Part shown: positions 16,901 to 26,535 of the stretch, piece after piece
Numbering within the stretch: position 1 is the first letter of the stretch
Layout: each line of letters begins with the position of its first letter
From: Oscillospiraceae bacterium
GTDB lineage: Bacteria; Bacillota; Clostridia; Oscillospirales; CAG-272
Reading direction: 5' to 3'
NCBI GenBank assembly: GCA_015063905.1
Contig: SVTF01000012.1
Span: 1-55,700, forward strand
Length of the DNA stretch: 55,700 bases
Notes under the pieces: generated by a model
The model's input: the letters and a program-made list of their open reading frames with translations, nothing else
Told to the model about the DNA's origin: nothing
The model's database searches: none
Program-made: the position numbers and the translations under genes

Positions 16901-16929
16901 ATTGTATCACAAACAAGTCAGTTTGTCAA
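16901..16929 (-). promoter_or_regulatory. Promoter of the leucine-rich-repeat gene
   Basis: On the - strand, TTGACA (16929-16924) and TACAAT (16906-16901) with a 17-bp spacer, about 30 bp before the ATG. Confidence 0.8.
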
Positions 16930-17033
16930 TGGCATACAGGACTTGTTCACACAAAAGTTATCTATCCGTCGCATACCGCCGCAAATATCAGTTACACCAT
17001 CGATAATTATATATATACGCAAAAATAATAGAT

Positions 17034-17071
17034 CCGGGGGAAGGCCCAAAAACTAGGTATCTTTCCCCCGG
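17034..17071 (-). terminator. Terminator after fhs, end of the pur operon
   Basis: CCGGGGGAA (17034-17042) pairs with TTCCCCCGG (17063-17071), a very GC-rich stem, followed on the - strand by a T-rich stretch. It lies 16 bp after the fhs stop. Confidence 0.8.
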
Positions 17072-17087
17072 GATAAATATCAAAATC

Positions 17088-18764
17088 TCAGAACAATCCG
17101 CTTATCTTACCGTTTTCGTCCACGTCTATCTTTTCTGCCGCGGGTACCTTGGGAAGACCGGGCATGGTCATTATATCGCCTGTCAAAACAACGATAAATC
17201 CTGCGCCTGCGCTGATCTTAACGTTGCGCACGGTAACCGTGAAGCCTTCGGGCGCGCCAAGCTTTGTGGGATCGTCAGAAAAGCTATACTGCGTTTTTGC
17301 TACACAGATAGGGCACTTGCCATATCCCAGCGCCTCAAGCTGAGCTATCTGCTTTTGCGCCCCGGGTGTGATGTTGACACCCACTCCTCCGTAAATGCGC
17401 TTTGTTACCGCCTCTATTTTTTGCGCGATAGAAAGCTCATCCGAATAGCTAAAGCTAAAGTCACCCTTCTCACATTCGCAAAGTCTGACGACCTCACGCG
17501 CAAGCGCCTCGCCGCCCGCTCCGCCGTTTGCCCAAACGGTTGAAAGCACAACGTTTACACCAAGCGCTCTGCACTTATCTATTACAACCTCGATCTCTGC
17601 ATCCGTATCGGTGGGGAATCGGTTAACGGCTACCACGCAAGGCAGCTTATACACGTTTTTGATATTGGAAACATGGCGCAAAAGATTGGGTATTCCCTTT
17701 TCCAGTGTTTCGAGATTCTCTCCTCCAAGCTCTGTCTTGGGCGTGCCACCGTGCATCTTGAGCGCGCGAACCGTGGCAACAACAACGACCGCCGAGGGAG
17801 TAAGTCCTGCCATACGGCACTTGATATCAAGGAACTTTTCAGCTCCCAGATCCGCGCCAAATCCCGCCTCTGTGACTGCGTAATCTCCTAATCTCATAGC
17901 CATCTTGGTTGCAATAACCGAATTGCATCCGTGCGCAATATTGGCAAACGGGCCTCCGTGAACAAACGCGGGTGTTCCCTCAAGCGTTTGAACGAGATTG
18001 GGCTTTAGCGCGTCCTTTAAAAGCGCAGCCATAGCGCCAACCGCGTTAAGATCGCCCGCGGTTACAGGCTTTTCGTCATACGTGTAGCCAACAACTATGC
18101 GTGAAAGTCTTTCTTTAAGATCTGTAATTGATGAAGCAAGACAGAATACCGCCATGATCTCGCTTGCCACGGTAATATCGTATCCGTCCTCTCTCGGAAC
18201 GCCGTTAACTCTGCCGCCAAGTCCGTCTGTAACAAAACGTAGCTGACGGTCATTCATATCAACGCAACGTCTCCACGTGATCCTCCTCGGATCAATATTT
18301 AGCTTATTGCCTTGATATATATGGTTGTCAAGCATAGCGGCAAGCAGATTGTTTGCCGCGCCGATAGCGTGAAAGTCACCCGTAAAGTGAAGATTTATAT
18401 CCTCCATAGGCACGACCTGGGCATATCCGCCTCCCGCGGCACCACCCTTGACGCCGAAAACAGGACCCAACGAGGGCTCGCGGAGCGCTACTACTACGTT
18501 TTTGCCGATTCGCTTAAGTCCATCCGCAAGACCAATGGTCGTCGTTGTCTTTCCTTCTCCAGCGGGGGTAGGAGTAATAGCCGTTACAAGTACCAATTTT
18601 CCATCCTTGCGTTGGCTCTCGTTAAGCAAGGCGTAGTCCACCTTTGCCTTATAATTGCCGTATTGCTCCAAATATTTTTCATCGACTCCCGCGACCTTCG
18701 CTATGTCGCGAATATGCTTCATTTGTGTGGATTGCGCGATCTCTATATCAGTTAAATAAGCCAT
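17088..18764 (-). CDS. fhs: Formate-tetrahydrofolate ligase
   Basis: Makes 10-formyl-THF from formate, THF and ATP. At 558 residues it has the family's standard length. The ATP loop [10 protein letters not shown] lies at 65-74, with conserved [19 protein letters not shown] downstream. Its product is the one-carbon donor for PurN and the AICAR transformylase encoded upstream in the same direction, which fits its place at the end of the purine operon. A 117-bp gap with a large hairpin separates it from purL, so it may also be expressed independently. Start: AAAGG lies before the ATG at 18764. Confidence 0.97.
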   Translation of the reverse strand: MAYLTDIEIAQSTQMKHIRDIAKVAGVDEKYLEQYGNYKAKVDYALLNESQRKDGKLVLVTAITPTPAGEGKTTTTIGLADGLKRIGKNVVVALREPSLGPVFGVKGGAAGGGYAQVVPMEDINLHFTGDFHAIGAANNLLAAMLDNHIYQGNKLNIDPRRITWRRCVDMNDRQLRFVTDGLGGRVNGVPREDGYDITVASEIMAVFCLASSITDLKERLSRIVVGYTYDEKPVTAGDLNAVGAMAALLKDALKPNLVQTLEGTPAFVHGGPFANIAHGCNSVIATKMAMRLGDYAVTEAGFGADLGAEKFLDIKCRMAGLTPSAVVVVATVRALKMHGGTPKTELGGENLETLEKGIPNLLRHVSNIKNVYKLPCVVAVNRFPTDTDAEIEVVIDKCRALGVNVVLSTVWANGGAGGEALAREVVRLCECEKGDFSFSYSDELSIAQKIEAVTKRIYGGVGVNITPGAQKQIAQLEALGYGKCPICVAKTQYSFSDDPTKLGAPEGFTVTVRNVKISAGAGFIVVLTGDIMTMPGLPKVPAAEKIDVDENGKISGLF

Positions 18765-18780
18765 TTTATTTACCTTTTCA

Positions 18781-18828
18781 CGCGGAGGGAGAAGAAAGCT
18801 ATTAAAAAAAGCATTTCTTCTCTCCGCG
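18781..18828 (-). other. Intercistronic hairpin purL-fhs
   Basis: CGCGGAG...GAAGAAA (18781-18797) pairs with TTTCTTCTCTCCGCG (18814-18828), with small bulges, and encloses a loop with seven consecutive T on the transcribed strand. No T tract follows, so it is not a classical terminator. It could be an RNA processing or stability element that sets fhs expression. Regulation is inferred. Confidence 0.5.
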
Positions 18829-18881
18829 CCCCTTTTCTTTCAAAATCTTATTAATCAAGGAAAAATCTTCTCAATATTTAA

Positions 18882-21800
18882 TCATTTAAAATACTTTACT
18901 GCGCTCTCAAACATCTTCATATCAAACTCACCGAGAACGTTCTTATAGAGTCCGTTGCCTATACGCTCCGAGTGACCCATCTTACCGAATATACGTCCGT
19001 CCGGAGAGGTTATTCCCTCTATAGCAAACGCGGAATCGTTGGGATTATAACGAATGTCGCTTGTTGCGTTTCCTTCAAGATCAACGTACTGTGTAGCTAT
19101 CTGACCGTTCTTTGCAAGCGTTTGTATCAGCTCATCCGAGGCCAAGAAGCGTCCCTCTCCATGAGAGATCGCAACCGTATATACATCGCCAACGTTTGTA
19201 TTGGCGAGCCACGGCGACTTGTTCGACGCTATGCGGGTTCTGACAAGCTTTGACTGATGGCGGCCTATAGTGTTAAACGTTAAGGTAGGGCAATTTTCAT
19301 CAGTGTCGATGATCTTGCCGTAAGGCACAAGACCTATCTTTATAAGTGCCTGGAAACCGTTACATATTCCGCACATAAGTCCGTCGCGGTTATTCAGAAG
19401 CTCATGTACGCCATCCTTGATCTGTTGATTGCGGAAGAACGCCATAATGAATTTACCCGAGCCGTCGGGCTCGTCACCGCCGGAAAAGCCACCCGGCACA
19501 AATACCATCTGGCTATTGGACAGCTTGGACGCAAAGCTTTCGACACTTCTCTGTATACCGTCCTGCGAGAGATTGTTTATTACGAATATCTCCGCCTCGG
19601 CGCCCGCGTCTCTCATGACCTTTGCGGTATCGAACTCGCAGTTTGTGCCCGGAAATACGGGAATTAGCACCTTTGGCTTTGCCACCCTGATCGCAGGAGC
19701 TACACGCTTGTCCGTTTCAAAGCAGAACGCCCTGTACGTTTTATTATTATCCTTTTCGAGTGTCGGGAAAACGCCCTCGAGCTTGCCCTCGTAAAGTGCG
19801 TCAAGCTCCGCCATGGTAACGCTCTGCGATTTATACGAGAGCTTTCCGTCATCTGTTACTCTACCTACGACCTTGCCGTCAACGTCGTCCGTAACTTCGA
19901 GCACAAACGAGCCATAATTATATCCAAACAGGTCGTCAAGGCTCATAGCACCGTCAAAATCCAATCCAAAGCCGTTGCCTATACACATTTTGTATATAGC
20001 CTCTGCTACACCGCCATAGGTGGGAGTGTAAGCAGCATATACCTTGCCGGATCTCATAAGAGCCGTAACCTTATTAAACAGGGCGATAAGCGAATCCGCC
20101 TTTGGAAGCTTATCTTGTCCATACTCGGGGCAAAGCAATACGACCTTGTGTCCCGCAGCCTTTGCGTCGTTAGTTATGACCTCGTCGCACTTGCCCGTTG
20201 TGACCGCAAAGGAAACAAGCGTGGGCGGAACGTCAAGCTGCTCAAACGAGCCACTCATCGAATCCTTACCGCCGATAGCTCCGATTCCAAGCTCCATCTG
20301 GGCTCTGAACGCTCCAAGCAATGCCGAAAAGGGTTTGCCCCATCTCTTTGCATCCTTAAGCGGCTTTTCAAAATACTCTTGGAAGGTAAGATATACGTCC
20401 TCATACGACGCGCCCGTTGCAATAAGCTTAGCCGCGCTTTCAACAACTGCGAGATACGCAGAATGATATGGCGACTTCTCGGCAATATAAGGATTATATC
20501 CCCACGACATATATGAGCAAGTGTCGGTATGCTTTTCTTCCACAGACACCTTATGCACCATTGCCTGAATAGGCGTTCTCTGGTGCTTCCCTCCAAAAGG
20601 CATAAGCACCGTGCCTGCTCCTATGGTGGAGTCAAACCTCTCCGAAAGTCCTCTCTTGGAGCAAACGTTGAGATCCGCAGCAAGCGCCTTGTATCCATTC
20701 TCAAAATCACAGACAGGCTGCTTTGCGTAATCGGCGGTTGCCGCGGGAGCAATATCGATATGCTTTTCCGCGCCGTTTGAATTGAGGAACTCGCGGGAAA
20801 TGTCAATTACAGTCTTTCCGTTCCAATGAACGCGCAAACGCGGCTCCTCGGTAACACGTGCCACCACGGTAGCCTCAAGGTTCTCGCCATCCGCGAGAGC
20901 CATAAATCTATCAACGTTCTCCTTTTCGATAACAACTGCCATTCTCTCCTGTGATTCGGAAATAGCAAGCTCTGTACCGTCAAGACCTTCGTATTTCTTT
21001 GGAACTTTATTGAGGTCTATGTCAAGTCCGTCCGCAAGCTCGCCGATAGCAACCGAAACACCGCCTGCGCCAAAGTCATTGCATCTCTTTATCATTCTGC
21101 ACGCCTCTGCGTTGCGGAACAACCTTTGGAGCTTACGCTCCTCAGGCGCATTACCCTTCTGCACCTCGGCACCGCACGTTTCAACAGAATGAGAATCGTG
21201 TGCCTTGGACGATCCCGTAGCTCCGCCAACTCCGTCACGACCCGTTCTTCCGCCAAGCAAAATTACAACGTCGCCGTCCTCGGGACACTCGCGACGAACA
21301 TTTTTTGCAGGCGTTGCCGCGATGACCGCGCCAATCTCCATGCGCTTTGCGGCATATCCGCTGTGATAAAGCTCGTCAACCATGCCCGTTGCAAGTCCGA
21401 TCTGGTTTCCGTATGACGAATATCCCGCAGCCGCGGTCTGCACTATCTTTCTCTGAGGAAGCTTGCCCTCGATAGTTTCGCTGACTGGAACCGTGGGATC
21501 AGCCGCACCCGTTACACGCATTGCCGCGTAAACGTAGCTTCTGCCCGAAAGCGGGTCGCGTATAGCGCCGCCTATACATGTAGCCGCGCCTCCAAAGGGC
21601 TCGATCTCGGTGGGATGGTTGTGTGTCTCGTTTTTGAAGAGCAGGAGCCAATCCTCGTCCACGCCGTCAACCGTCACCGTTATCTTTACCGTACAAGCGT
21701 TGATCTCCTCACTCTCGTCCAGCTTTTTGAGCTGTCCCGTTTTCTTTAAATACTTCGCCGCAAGAGTTCCAATATCCATTAGATTCTGGGGCTTTGTTCT

Positions 21801-22568
21801 GCCAAGCTTTTCTCTTGTAGCGAGATATTGCTTATATGTTTTTTCGAGAAGCTCGTCCTCGAATTTCACGCTGTCTATAGTAGTCAAAAAGGTAGTATGA
21901 CGGCAGTGATCCGACCAATACGTATCTATCATCTTGATCTCGGTTATCGTGGGATCTCTCTTTTCTCCCGCAAAATATTCGCGACAGAACTTAATATCAT
22001 CAATATCCATAGCAAGACCAAGCTGTTTTATCATTCCCGCAAGCTCGCCGTCACTCATAGAGATAAATCCGTCAACTGTAGCCACAGTCGTGGGTATGTC
22101 ATAATCCACCGCGAGTGTCAGAGGCTTATCCAAGGATGCTTCGCGCGCTTCAACGGGGTTGATAACGTATTTTTTGATGTCATTTATGTCCTCTGCCGTA
22201 AGCTCTCCAAAAAGAACGTATACCTTTGCGGAGCGCACCGTAGGTCTTTGCCCGCAGGACATTATCTGTATGCACTGCGCCGCGCTGTCTGCTCTCTGGT
22301 CAAATTGACCGGGCAGATATTCAACGGCAAAAACAACTCCGTCTTTCGCATCAAGCTCGCTTGTTGTGATATCAAGCTGAGGCTCGGAGAAAACACTTCT
22401 GACCGCCTCGGCAAAAATTTCCGAGGAAATATTGTCCGCGTCATAGCGATTGAGCACACGCACACCCGTAAGCCTGCTAATGCCAAGCAGGTTCTTAAGC
22501 TCCGAATAAAGCGAAGCGGCCTCGTGCGCAAGCTCCTTTTTCTTTTCAACAAAAATTCTGTAAACCAT
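18882..22568 (-). CDS. purL: Phosphoribosylformylglycinamidine synthase, single-chain
   Basis: Converts FGAR, glutamine and ATP to FGAM (step 4 of purine synthesis). At 1228 residues it is the large one-chain form combining PurS-like, synthetase and glutaminase domains, unlike the split PurS/PurQ/PurL of bacilli. Synthetase core: FKNETHNHPTEIEPFGGAAT. The glutaminase domain starts at about 980 (VLIPVFPGTNCEFD), with the nucleophile Cys1069 in GICNGFQ and the His1199/Glu1201 pair in GHSER. AAAGGA precedes the ATG. It lies between purD and fhs. Confidence 0.97.
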   Translation of the reverse strand: MVYRIFVEKKKELAHEAASLYSELKNLLGISRLTGVRVLNRYDADNISSEIFAEAVRSVFSEPQLDITTSELDAKDGVVFAVEYLPGQFDQRADSAAQCIQIMSCGQRPTVRSAKVYVLFGELTAEDINDIKKYVINPVEAREASLDKPLTLAVDYDIPTTVATVDGFISMSDGELAGMIKQLGLAMDIDDIKFCREYFAGEKRDPTITEIKMIDTYWSDHCRHTTFLTTIDSVKFEDELLEKTYKQYLATREKLGRTKPQNLMDIGTLAAKYLKKTGQLKKLDESEEINACTVKITVTVDGVDEDWLLLFKNETHNHPTEIEPFGGAATCIGGAIRDPLSGRSYVYAAMRVTGAADPTVPVSETIEGKLPQRKIVQTAAAGYSSYGNQIGLATGMVDELYHSGYAAKRMEIGAVIAATPAKNVRRECPEDGDVVILLGGRTGRDGVGGATGSSKAHDSHSVETCGAEVQKGNAPEERKLQRLFRNAEACRMIKRCNDFGAGGVSVAIGELADGLDIDLNKVPKKYEGLDGTELAISESQERMAVVIEKENVDRFMALADGENLEATVVARVTEEPRLRVHWNGKTVIDISREFLNSNGAEKHIDIAPAATADYAKQPVCDFENGYKALAADLNVCSKRGLSERFDSTIGAGTVLMPFGGKHQRTPIQAMVHKVSVEEKHTDTCSYMSWGYNPYIAEKSPYHSAYLAVVESAAKLIATGASYEDVYLTFQEYFEKPLKDAKRWGKPFSALLGAFRAQMELGIGAIGGKDSMSGSFEQLDVPPTLVSFAVTTGKCDEVITNDAKAAGHKVVLLCPEYGQDKLPKADSLIALFNKVTALMRSGKVYAAYTPTYGGVAEAIYKMCIGNGFGLDFDGAMSLDDLFGYNYGSFVLEVTDDVDGKVVGRVTDDGKLSYKSQSVTMAELDALYEGKLEGVFPTLEKDNNKTYRAFCFETDKRVAPAIRVAKPKVLIPVFPGTNCEFDTAKVMRDAGAEAEIFVINNLSQDGIQRSVESFASKLSNSQMVFVPGGFSGGDEPDGSGKFIMAFFRNQQIKDGVHELLNNRDGLMCGICNGFQALIKIGLVPYGKIIDTDENCPTLTFNTIGRHQSKLVRTRIASNKSPWLANTNVGDVYTVAISHGEGRFLASDELIQTLAKNGQIATQYVDLEGNATSDIRYNPNDSAFAIEGITSPDGRIFGKMGHSERIGNGLYKNVLGEFDMKMFESAVKYFK

Positions 22569-22588
22569 TTATCAAAATCCTTTCAAAG

Positions 22589-23857
22589 TCAGCCCTTATT
22601 GGCGGCAAGCGCGCGCTGACCTATGTCGTGGCGGTAATATGCGTTGCCGAAATGTATCTTTTCAACCTTCTGATATGACACCTCTATAGCCTCATAAAGC
22701 GTCTTTGCAATGCTTGTAACACCAAGCACTCTACCGCCGTTGGTGAGTAGCTTTCCATCCGATATTTTCGCGCCCGCCACGTAAACGTCGGGAGCAATAT
22801 CGGCAGGGATCGTCATCTCAAAGCCCTTTTCATACGCCTGAGGATAACCCTTGGATGCCATGATAACGCAGCATGCGTTTTTATCACTGAAATTCACCTC
22901 GGTATCGGCAAGCGTGCCATTGGTAGTCGCTTGCATGACTGTCAGCAGGTCACTTTCAAGCAAGGGAAGCACCACCTGCGTTTCGGGATCGCCAAAGCGG
23001 CAATTGTATTCGATCACCTTAGGTCCGACGGGCGTCAGCATAAGTCCGAAATAAAGACATCCTTTAAATGTCCTTCCCTCTTTATTCATTGCCTCTATCG
23101 TCGGCTTAAAGATGGTCTTCATACATTCGTCCGCAATGCTTTCGGTATAATAGGGGTTGGGAGCCACTGTGCCCATTCCGCCCGTATTAAGTCCCGTATC
23201 ATTGTCGCCCGCTCTCTTATGGTCCATAGAGGAGACCATTGGTTTTACTACCTTTCCGTCGGTAAACGCAAGCACCGACACCTCGGGACCCGATAAAAAC
23301 TCCTCGATAACGATATGATCACCGCTGGCGCCGAACTGCTTATCCTGCATCATTGAAATAACCGCAGCGCGCGCCTCGTCAAGCGTCTGTGCGATGATAA
23401 CGCCTTTTCCAAGCGCCAAACCGTCCGCCTTGATTACTGTAGGAATAGGCGCGCTCTCAAGATATGCAAGCGCAGCCTGCATGTCATCAAACACCTCGTA
23501 CGCAGCTGTGGGAATACCGTATTTCTTCATAAGGTTCTTGGAAAAGACCTTACTTCCCTCAATTATTGCCGCATTCGCGCGAGGGCCGAAGCAGGGAATA
23601 CCCTTTTCCTCCAAGGCGTCAACGCAACCAAGCACCAAAGGATCGTCGGGCGCGACAACCGCGTAATCAATACCGTTTTCAGTCGCAAAATCTACTATCG
23701 CGGAGATGTCCTTAGCTCCGATATCCACACACTCGGCATCCGCCGCAATGCCGCCGTTTCCGGGGAGCGCGTATATCTTCTCAACGTTCTCATTCTCTTT
23801 TATTTTCTTTATGATGGCATGCTCTCTGCCGCCACCGCCTACTACCATTATTTTCAT
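22589..23857 (-). CDS. purD: Phosphoribosylamine-glycine ligase
   Basis: Joins phosphoribosylamine and glycine with ATP to form GAR (step 2). It has 422 residues, with N-terminal MVVGGGGREHAI, an ATP-grasp core (IKADGLALGKGV) and the conserved NCRFGDPETQ, all typical of GARS. GGAG lies six bases before the ATG. It ends 20 bp upstream of purL. Confidence 0.97.
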   Translation of the reverse strand: MKIMVVGGGGREHAIIKKIKENENVEKIYALPGNGGIAADAECVDIGAKDISAIVDFATENGIDYAVVAPDDPLVLGCVDALEEKGIPCFGPRANAAIIEGSKVFSKNLMKKYGIPTAAYEVFDDMQAALAYLESAPIPTVIKADGLALGKGVIIAQTLDEARAAVISMMQDKQFGASGDHIVIEEFLSGPEVSVLAFTDGKVVKPMVSSMDHKRAGDNDTGLNTGGMGTVAPNPYYTESIADECMKTIFKPTIEAMNKEGRTFKGCLYFGLMLTPVGPKVIEYNCRFGDPETQVVLPLLESDLLTVMQATTNGTLADTEVNFSDKNACCVIMASKGYPQAYEKGFEMTIPADIAPDVYVAGAKISDGKLLTNGGRVLGVTSIAKTLYEAIEVSYQKVEKIHFGNAYYRHDIGQRALAANKG

Positions 23858-24010
23858 TGGTTTCTCCAGATCTCCAAATAATATTCCCGCAAAATTATAA
23901 ACCGAGTATTTTTATGCAAGGCGCACCGGAAAAAGCAAGGCACAGACATAGATTTCCTACGCCAAGCCGCTTTCGAGGAGCAACGCAGCATTGCGAAAAA
24001 AGACGAAGGT

Positions 24011-25195
24011 TTAATGGTGGAAGAGTCTCATTCCGGTAAACGCCATCGCGATTCCATACTTATCGCAGCACTCAATAACGAGGTCGTCACGAATAGAGCC
24101 GCCCGGCTCGGCGATATATTTAACTCCGCTCTTGTAAGCGCGTTCAATATTGTCGCTGAACGGGAAGAATGCGTCGGAGCCGAGCGCCACGCCGTCAATT
24201 GCATCAAGATAAGCTCTCTGCTCTTCCTTTGTAAAAGGAGCAGGCTGCTCAGTAAAGTATTTCTGCCAATTTCCGTCCGCGCAAACGTCCTCTTCGTTCT
24301 GGTTTATGTAACCGTCTATAACGTTATCTCTGTCGGGGCGACCAAGCGTGGATTTGAAGGGCAAGGACAGCACCTTGTCGCTCTGGCGAAGGAACCAGGT
24401 GTCTGCCTTACCACCCGCAAGACGAGTGCAGTGAACTCTCGACTGCTGACCCGCTCCCACACCGATTGCCTGTCCATCAACCGCAAAGCAAACGGAGTTG
24501 GACTGTGTATATTTAAGCGTGATAAGCGCAACTATGAGGTCACGAACAGCGCTCTCGGGCATATCCTTGTTCGCGGTAACAAGATTTGAGAGAAGCTCTC
24601 TGTCTATCTTAAAATTATTTCTTCCCTGCTCAAACGTGATGCCAAAAACTTGCTTGCGCTCGACGGGATCAGGAACGAAATCGGGGTCGATCGCAACAAT
24701 ATTGTAGTTACCCTTTCTCTTGCCCTTAAGTATCTCAAGAGCTTCCGGCTCATATCCGGGTGCAATAATACCGTCTGAAACCTCGCGCGCAATCATTTTC
24801 GCCGTGGTAACGTCGCAAACGTCCGAAAGAGCTACCCAGTCACCAAAGGAGCACATTCTGTCTGTTCCTCTTGCCCTTGCGTAAGCGCAAGCCAAGGGCG
24901 ACTCGTCAAGCCCCTCGATATCATCAACAAAGCACGCTCTCTTAAGCTTATCAGACAAAGGAATTCCAACCGCGGCACTTGTAGGGCTAACGTGCTTGAA
25001 CGAGGTTACCGCAGGCATACCGAGAGCCTCTTTCAGCTCTTTTACGAGCTGCCACGAGTTAAAAGCGTCAAGGAAATTGATATATCCGGGACGTCCGTTA
25101 AGTATCTCTATCGGAAGCTCGCTTCCGTCATGCATATATATTTTTGCAGGCTTCTGATTGGGGTTGCAGCCGTATTTCAGTTCAAAATCCTTCAT
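24011..25195 (-). CDS. purH: AICAR formyltransferase, stand-alone PurH transformylase domain
   Basis: Transfers the formyl group of 10-formyl-THF to AICAR (ZMP), giving FAICAR. The 394-residue protein covers only the transformylase half of bifunctional PurH: KYGCNPNQKP near the start, the catalytic Lys67-His68 in FKHVSPTSAAVG, and a C-terminal PGGSIRDD. The MGS-like IMP cyclohydrolase half is absent; that step is supplied by the PurO-type gene 13 bp upstream. AAAGGAG precedes the ATG. Its substrate ZMP is the ligand class of the riboswitch at the head of the operon. Confidence 0.93.
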   Translation of the reverse strand: MKDFELKYGCNPNQKPAKIYMHDGSELPIEILNGRPGYINFLDAFNSWQLVKELKEALGMPAVTSFKHVSPTSAAVGIPLSDKLKRACFVDDIEGLDESPLACAYARARGTDRMCSFGDWVALSDVCDVTTAKMIAREVSDGIIAPGYEPEALEILKGKRKGNYNIVAIDPDFVPDPVERKQVFGITFEQGRNNFKIDRELLSNLVTANKDMPESAVRDLIVALITLKYTQSNSVCFAVDGQAIGVGAGQQSRVHCTRLAGGKADTWFLRQSDKVLSLPFKSTLGRPDRDNVIDGYINQNEEDVCADGNWQKYFTEQPAPFTKEEQRAYLDAIDGVALGSDAFFPFSDNIERAYKSGVKYIAEPGGSIRDDLVIECCDKYGIAMAFTGMRLFHH

Positions 25196-25208
25196 TTTCG
25201 CTTCTCCT

Positions 25209-25925
25209 TTATACGTTCTTATTTACGATTCTCGTCTCCGTATCGCCCGATTCAATGTCAATATAACGGACGAAGAGAGAAACCTTGTTATCCTCATTAA
25301 GATTGGTCCAGATAAGGTCGGTAAGCTCATCAATGCTCACGTCGGGGAGCACAAGCGTTTTGGGCTCTCCCTCAAAGCTTGGGAGAGGATTTCCGTCTCC
25401 ATTGTAAGTGTGTATAAACTTTGCTCTGCCCGCCTTGGGATTTGAGTAAGCATATGTAAATCTCTCGCAAGACGAATCGTCGCCTTCTGCACTCTTGAGA
25501 ATAGACATAGCAAAATTCATTCCGTCTCTCTCGCGGCGAATGATTCCGGAAATGCGAGGAGTAAAATTCGGCTTGTCGTCTTCAAATTCACGAGTTCTGA
25601 GCGCCTGTTCAAAGGTCATCTGCTTGTCCATAAGATCATATATCGTATCGGTCTGATCGCCGTTGGTTACTATAGTCTTGTTTCCAAGCACCCGCACGGG
25701 ATAATATATGATAAGGTGAGGATCGACCATCTTGGATTCGTCATAAGCCTTAGTGCGCATAGCATCACCCTCAGCAACGAAAACGCGGTTACGACTGTTT
25801 ACGCTTCTGCCCATAATAAAGTACGCGGTAACAGCCTTTTTGCCATCTGCGCTTTTTCCAATAATAATACCTCTGCCGTGATATGCGAGAGAATTAAGCT
25901 CTTCTTTGATCGTAGAAACTTTCAT
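25209..25925 (-). CDS. purO: IMP cyclohydrolase, PurO type
   Basis: A 238-residue protein resembling the archaeal-type IMP cyclohydrolase (PurO), which closes FAICAR to IMP. Cues are YHGRGIIIGK at the start, YFIMGRSVNSRNR, HLIIYYPVR and TNGDQTDTI, in the order seen in PurO, whose Ntn-type fold is unrelated to the PurH cyclohydrolase domain. Its position directly before the transformylase-only PurH explains how IMP is made. The start at 25925 (AGAGG upstream, one base after the purN stop) is preferred to the longer frame, which runs into purN. The assignment rests on motif recall plus context. Confidence 0.85.
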   Translation of the reverse strand: MKVSTIKEELNSLAYHGRGIIIGKSADGKKAVTAYFIMGRSVNSRNRVFVAEGDAMRTKAYDESKMVDPHLIIYYPVRVLGNKTIVTNGDQTDTIYDLMDKQMTFEQALRTREFEDDKPNFTPRISGIIRRERDGMNFAMSILKSAEGDDSSCERFTYAYSNPKAGRAKFIHTYNGDGNPLPSFEGEPKTLVLPDVSIDELTDLIWTNLNEDNKVSLFVRYIDIESGDTETRIVNKNV

Positions 25926-25926
25926 T

Positions 25927-26535
25927 TTATACCTCTTTCTCTGATATGATATCTGCCGAAACCCTTTCAACCGCCGCGGGAAGTATCTTCCACTCGGCTT
26001 GTTCCATAACCCTTCTTTGAAGCACCTCAGGAGTGTCCCCTTCCTTTATCTCAACCGCCTTTTGCATTACTATCTCGCCACCGTCGGGGATCTCGTTGAC
26101 AAAATGCACGGTAGCGCCCGTCACCTTAACACCGTATGAAAGCGCCGCCTCGTGAACCCGAAGACCGTAAAATCCCGCGCCGCAGAATGACGGAATGAGC
26201 GACGGGTGAACGTTCAGAATCCGCCTTGGATATCTTTTTGTAAAATTCTCGGACAAGATCGACATAAAGCCAGCAAGGACTATAAGGTCAATCTTATACT
26301 CTTGAAGCAGACCAAGTATTTTTTCTTCAAAAGCCTCGTGACTGCCCAGCTCCTTTTTATATGCAACAGCCGTATCAATACCCGCGTTTTTCGCTCTTTC
26401 AAGAGCATAGGCAGAGGGCTGGCTGGAGATGACAAGAGTGATCCTTCCGCTCTTTATTATCCCACTCTTCTCGGCGTCGATAAGCGCCTGAAGATTGGTG
26501 CCTCCGCCCGAGACCAAAACCGCAATTCTTGTCAT
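25927..26535 (-). CDS. purN: Phosphoribosylglycinamide formyltransferase
   Basis: Formylates GAR with 10-formyl-THF (step 3). It has 202 residues, with N-terminal VLVSGGGTNLQAL, the catalytic Asn-His of NVHPSLIPSF and the Asp of NEIPDGGEI. The start codon overlaps the purM stop (ATGA), giving translational coupling, and GAAGGAG precedes it. Confidence 0.96.
   Translation of the reverse strand: MTRIAVLVSGGGTNLQALIDAEKSGIIKSGRITLVISSQPSAYALERAKNAGIDTAVAYKKELGSHEAFEEKILGLLQEYKIDLIVLAGFMSILSENFTKRYPRRILNVHPSLIPSFCGAGFYGLRVHEAALSYGVKVTGATVHFVNEIPDGGEIVMQKAVEIKEGDTPEVLQRRVMEQAEWKILPAAVERVSADIISEKEV

Noticed and set aside
23858-24010. Regulatory RNA between purD and purH
   Set aside because: I looked for stems and conserved motifs in this 153-bp gap and saw no convincing structure.
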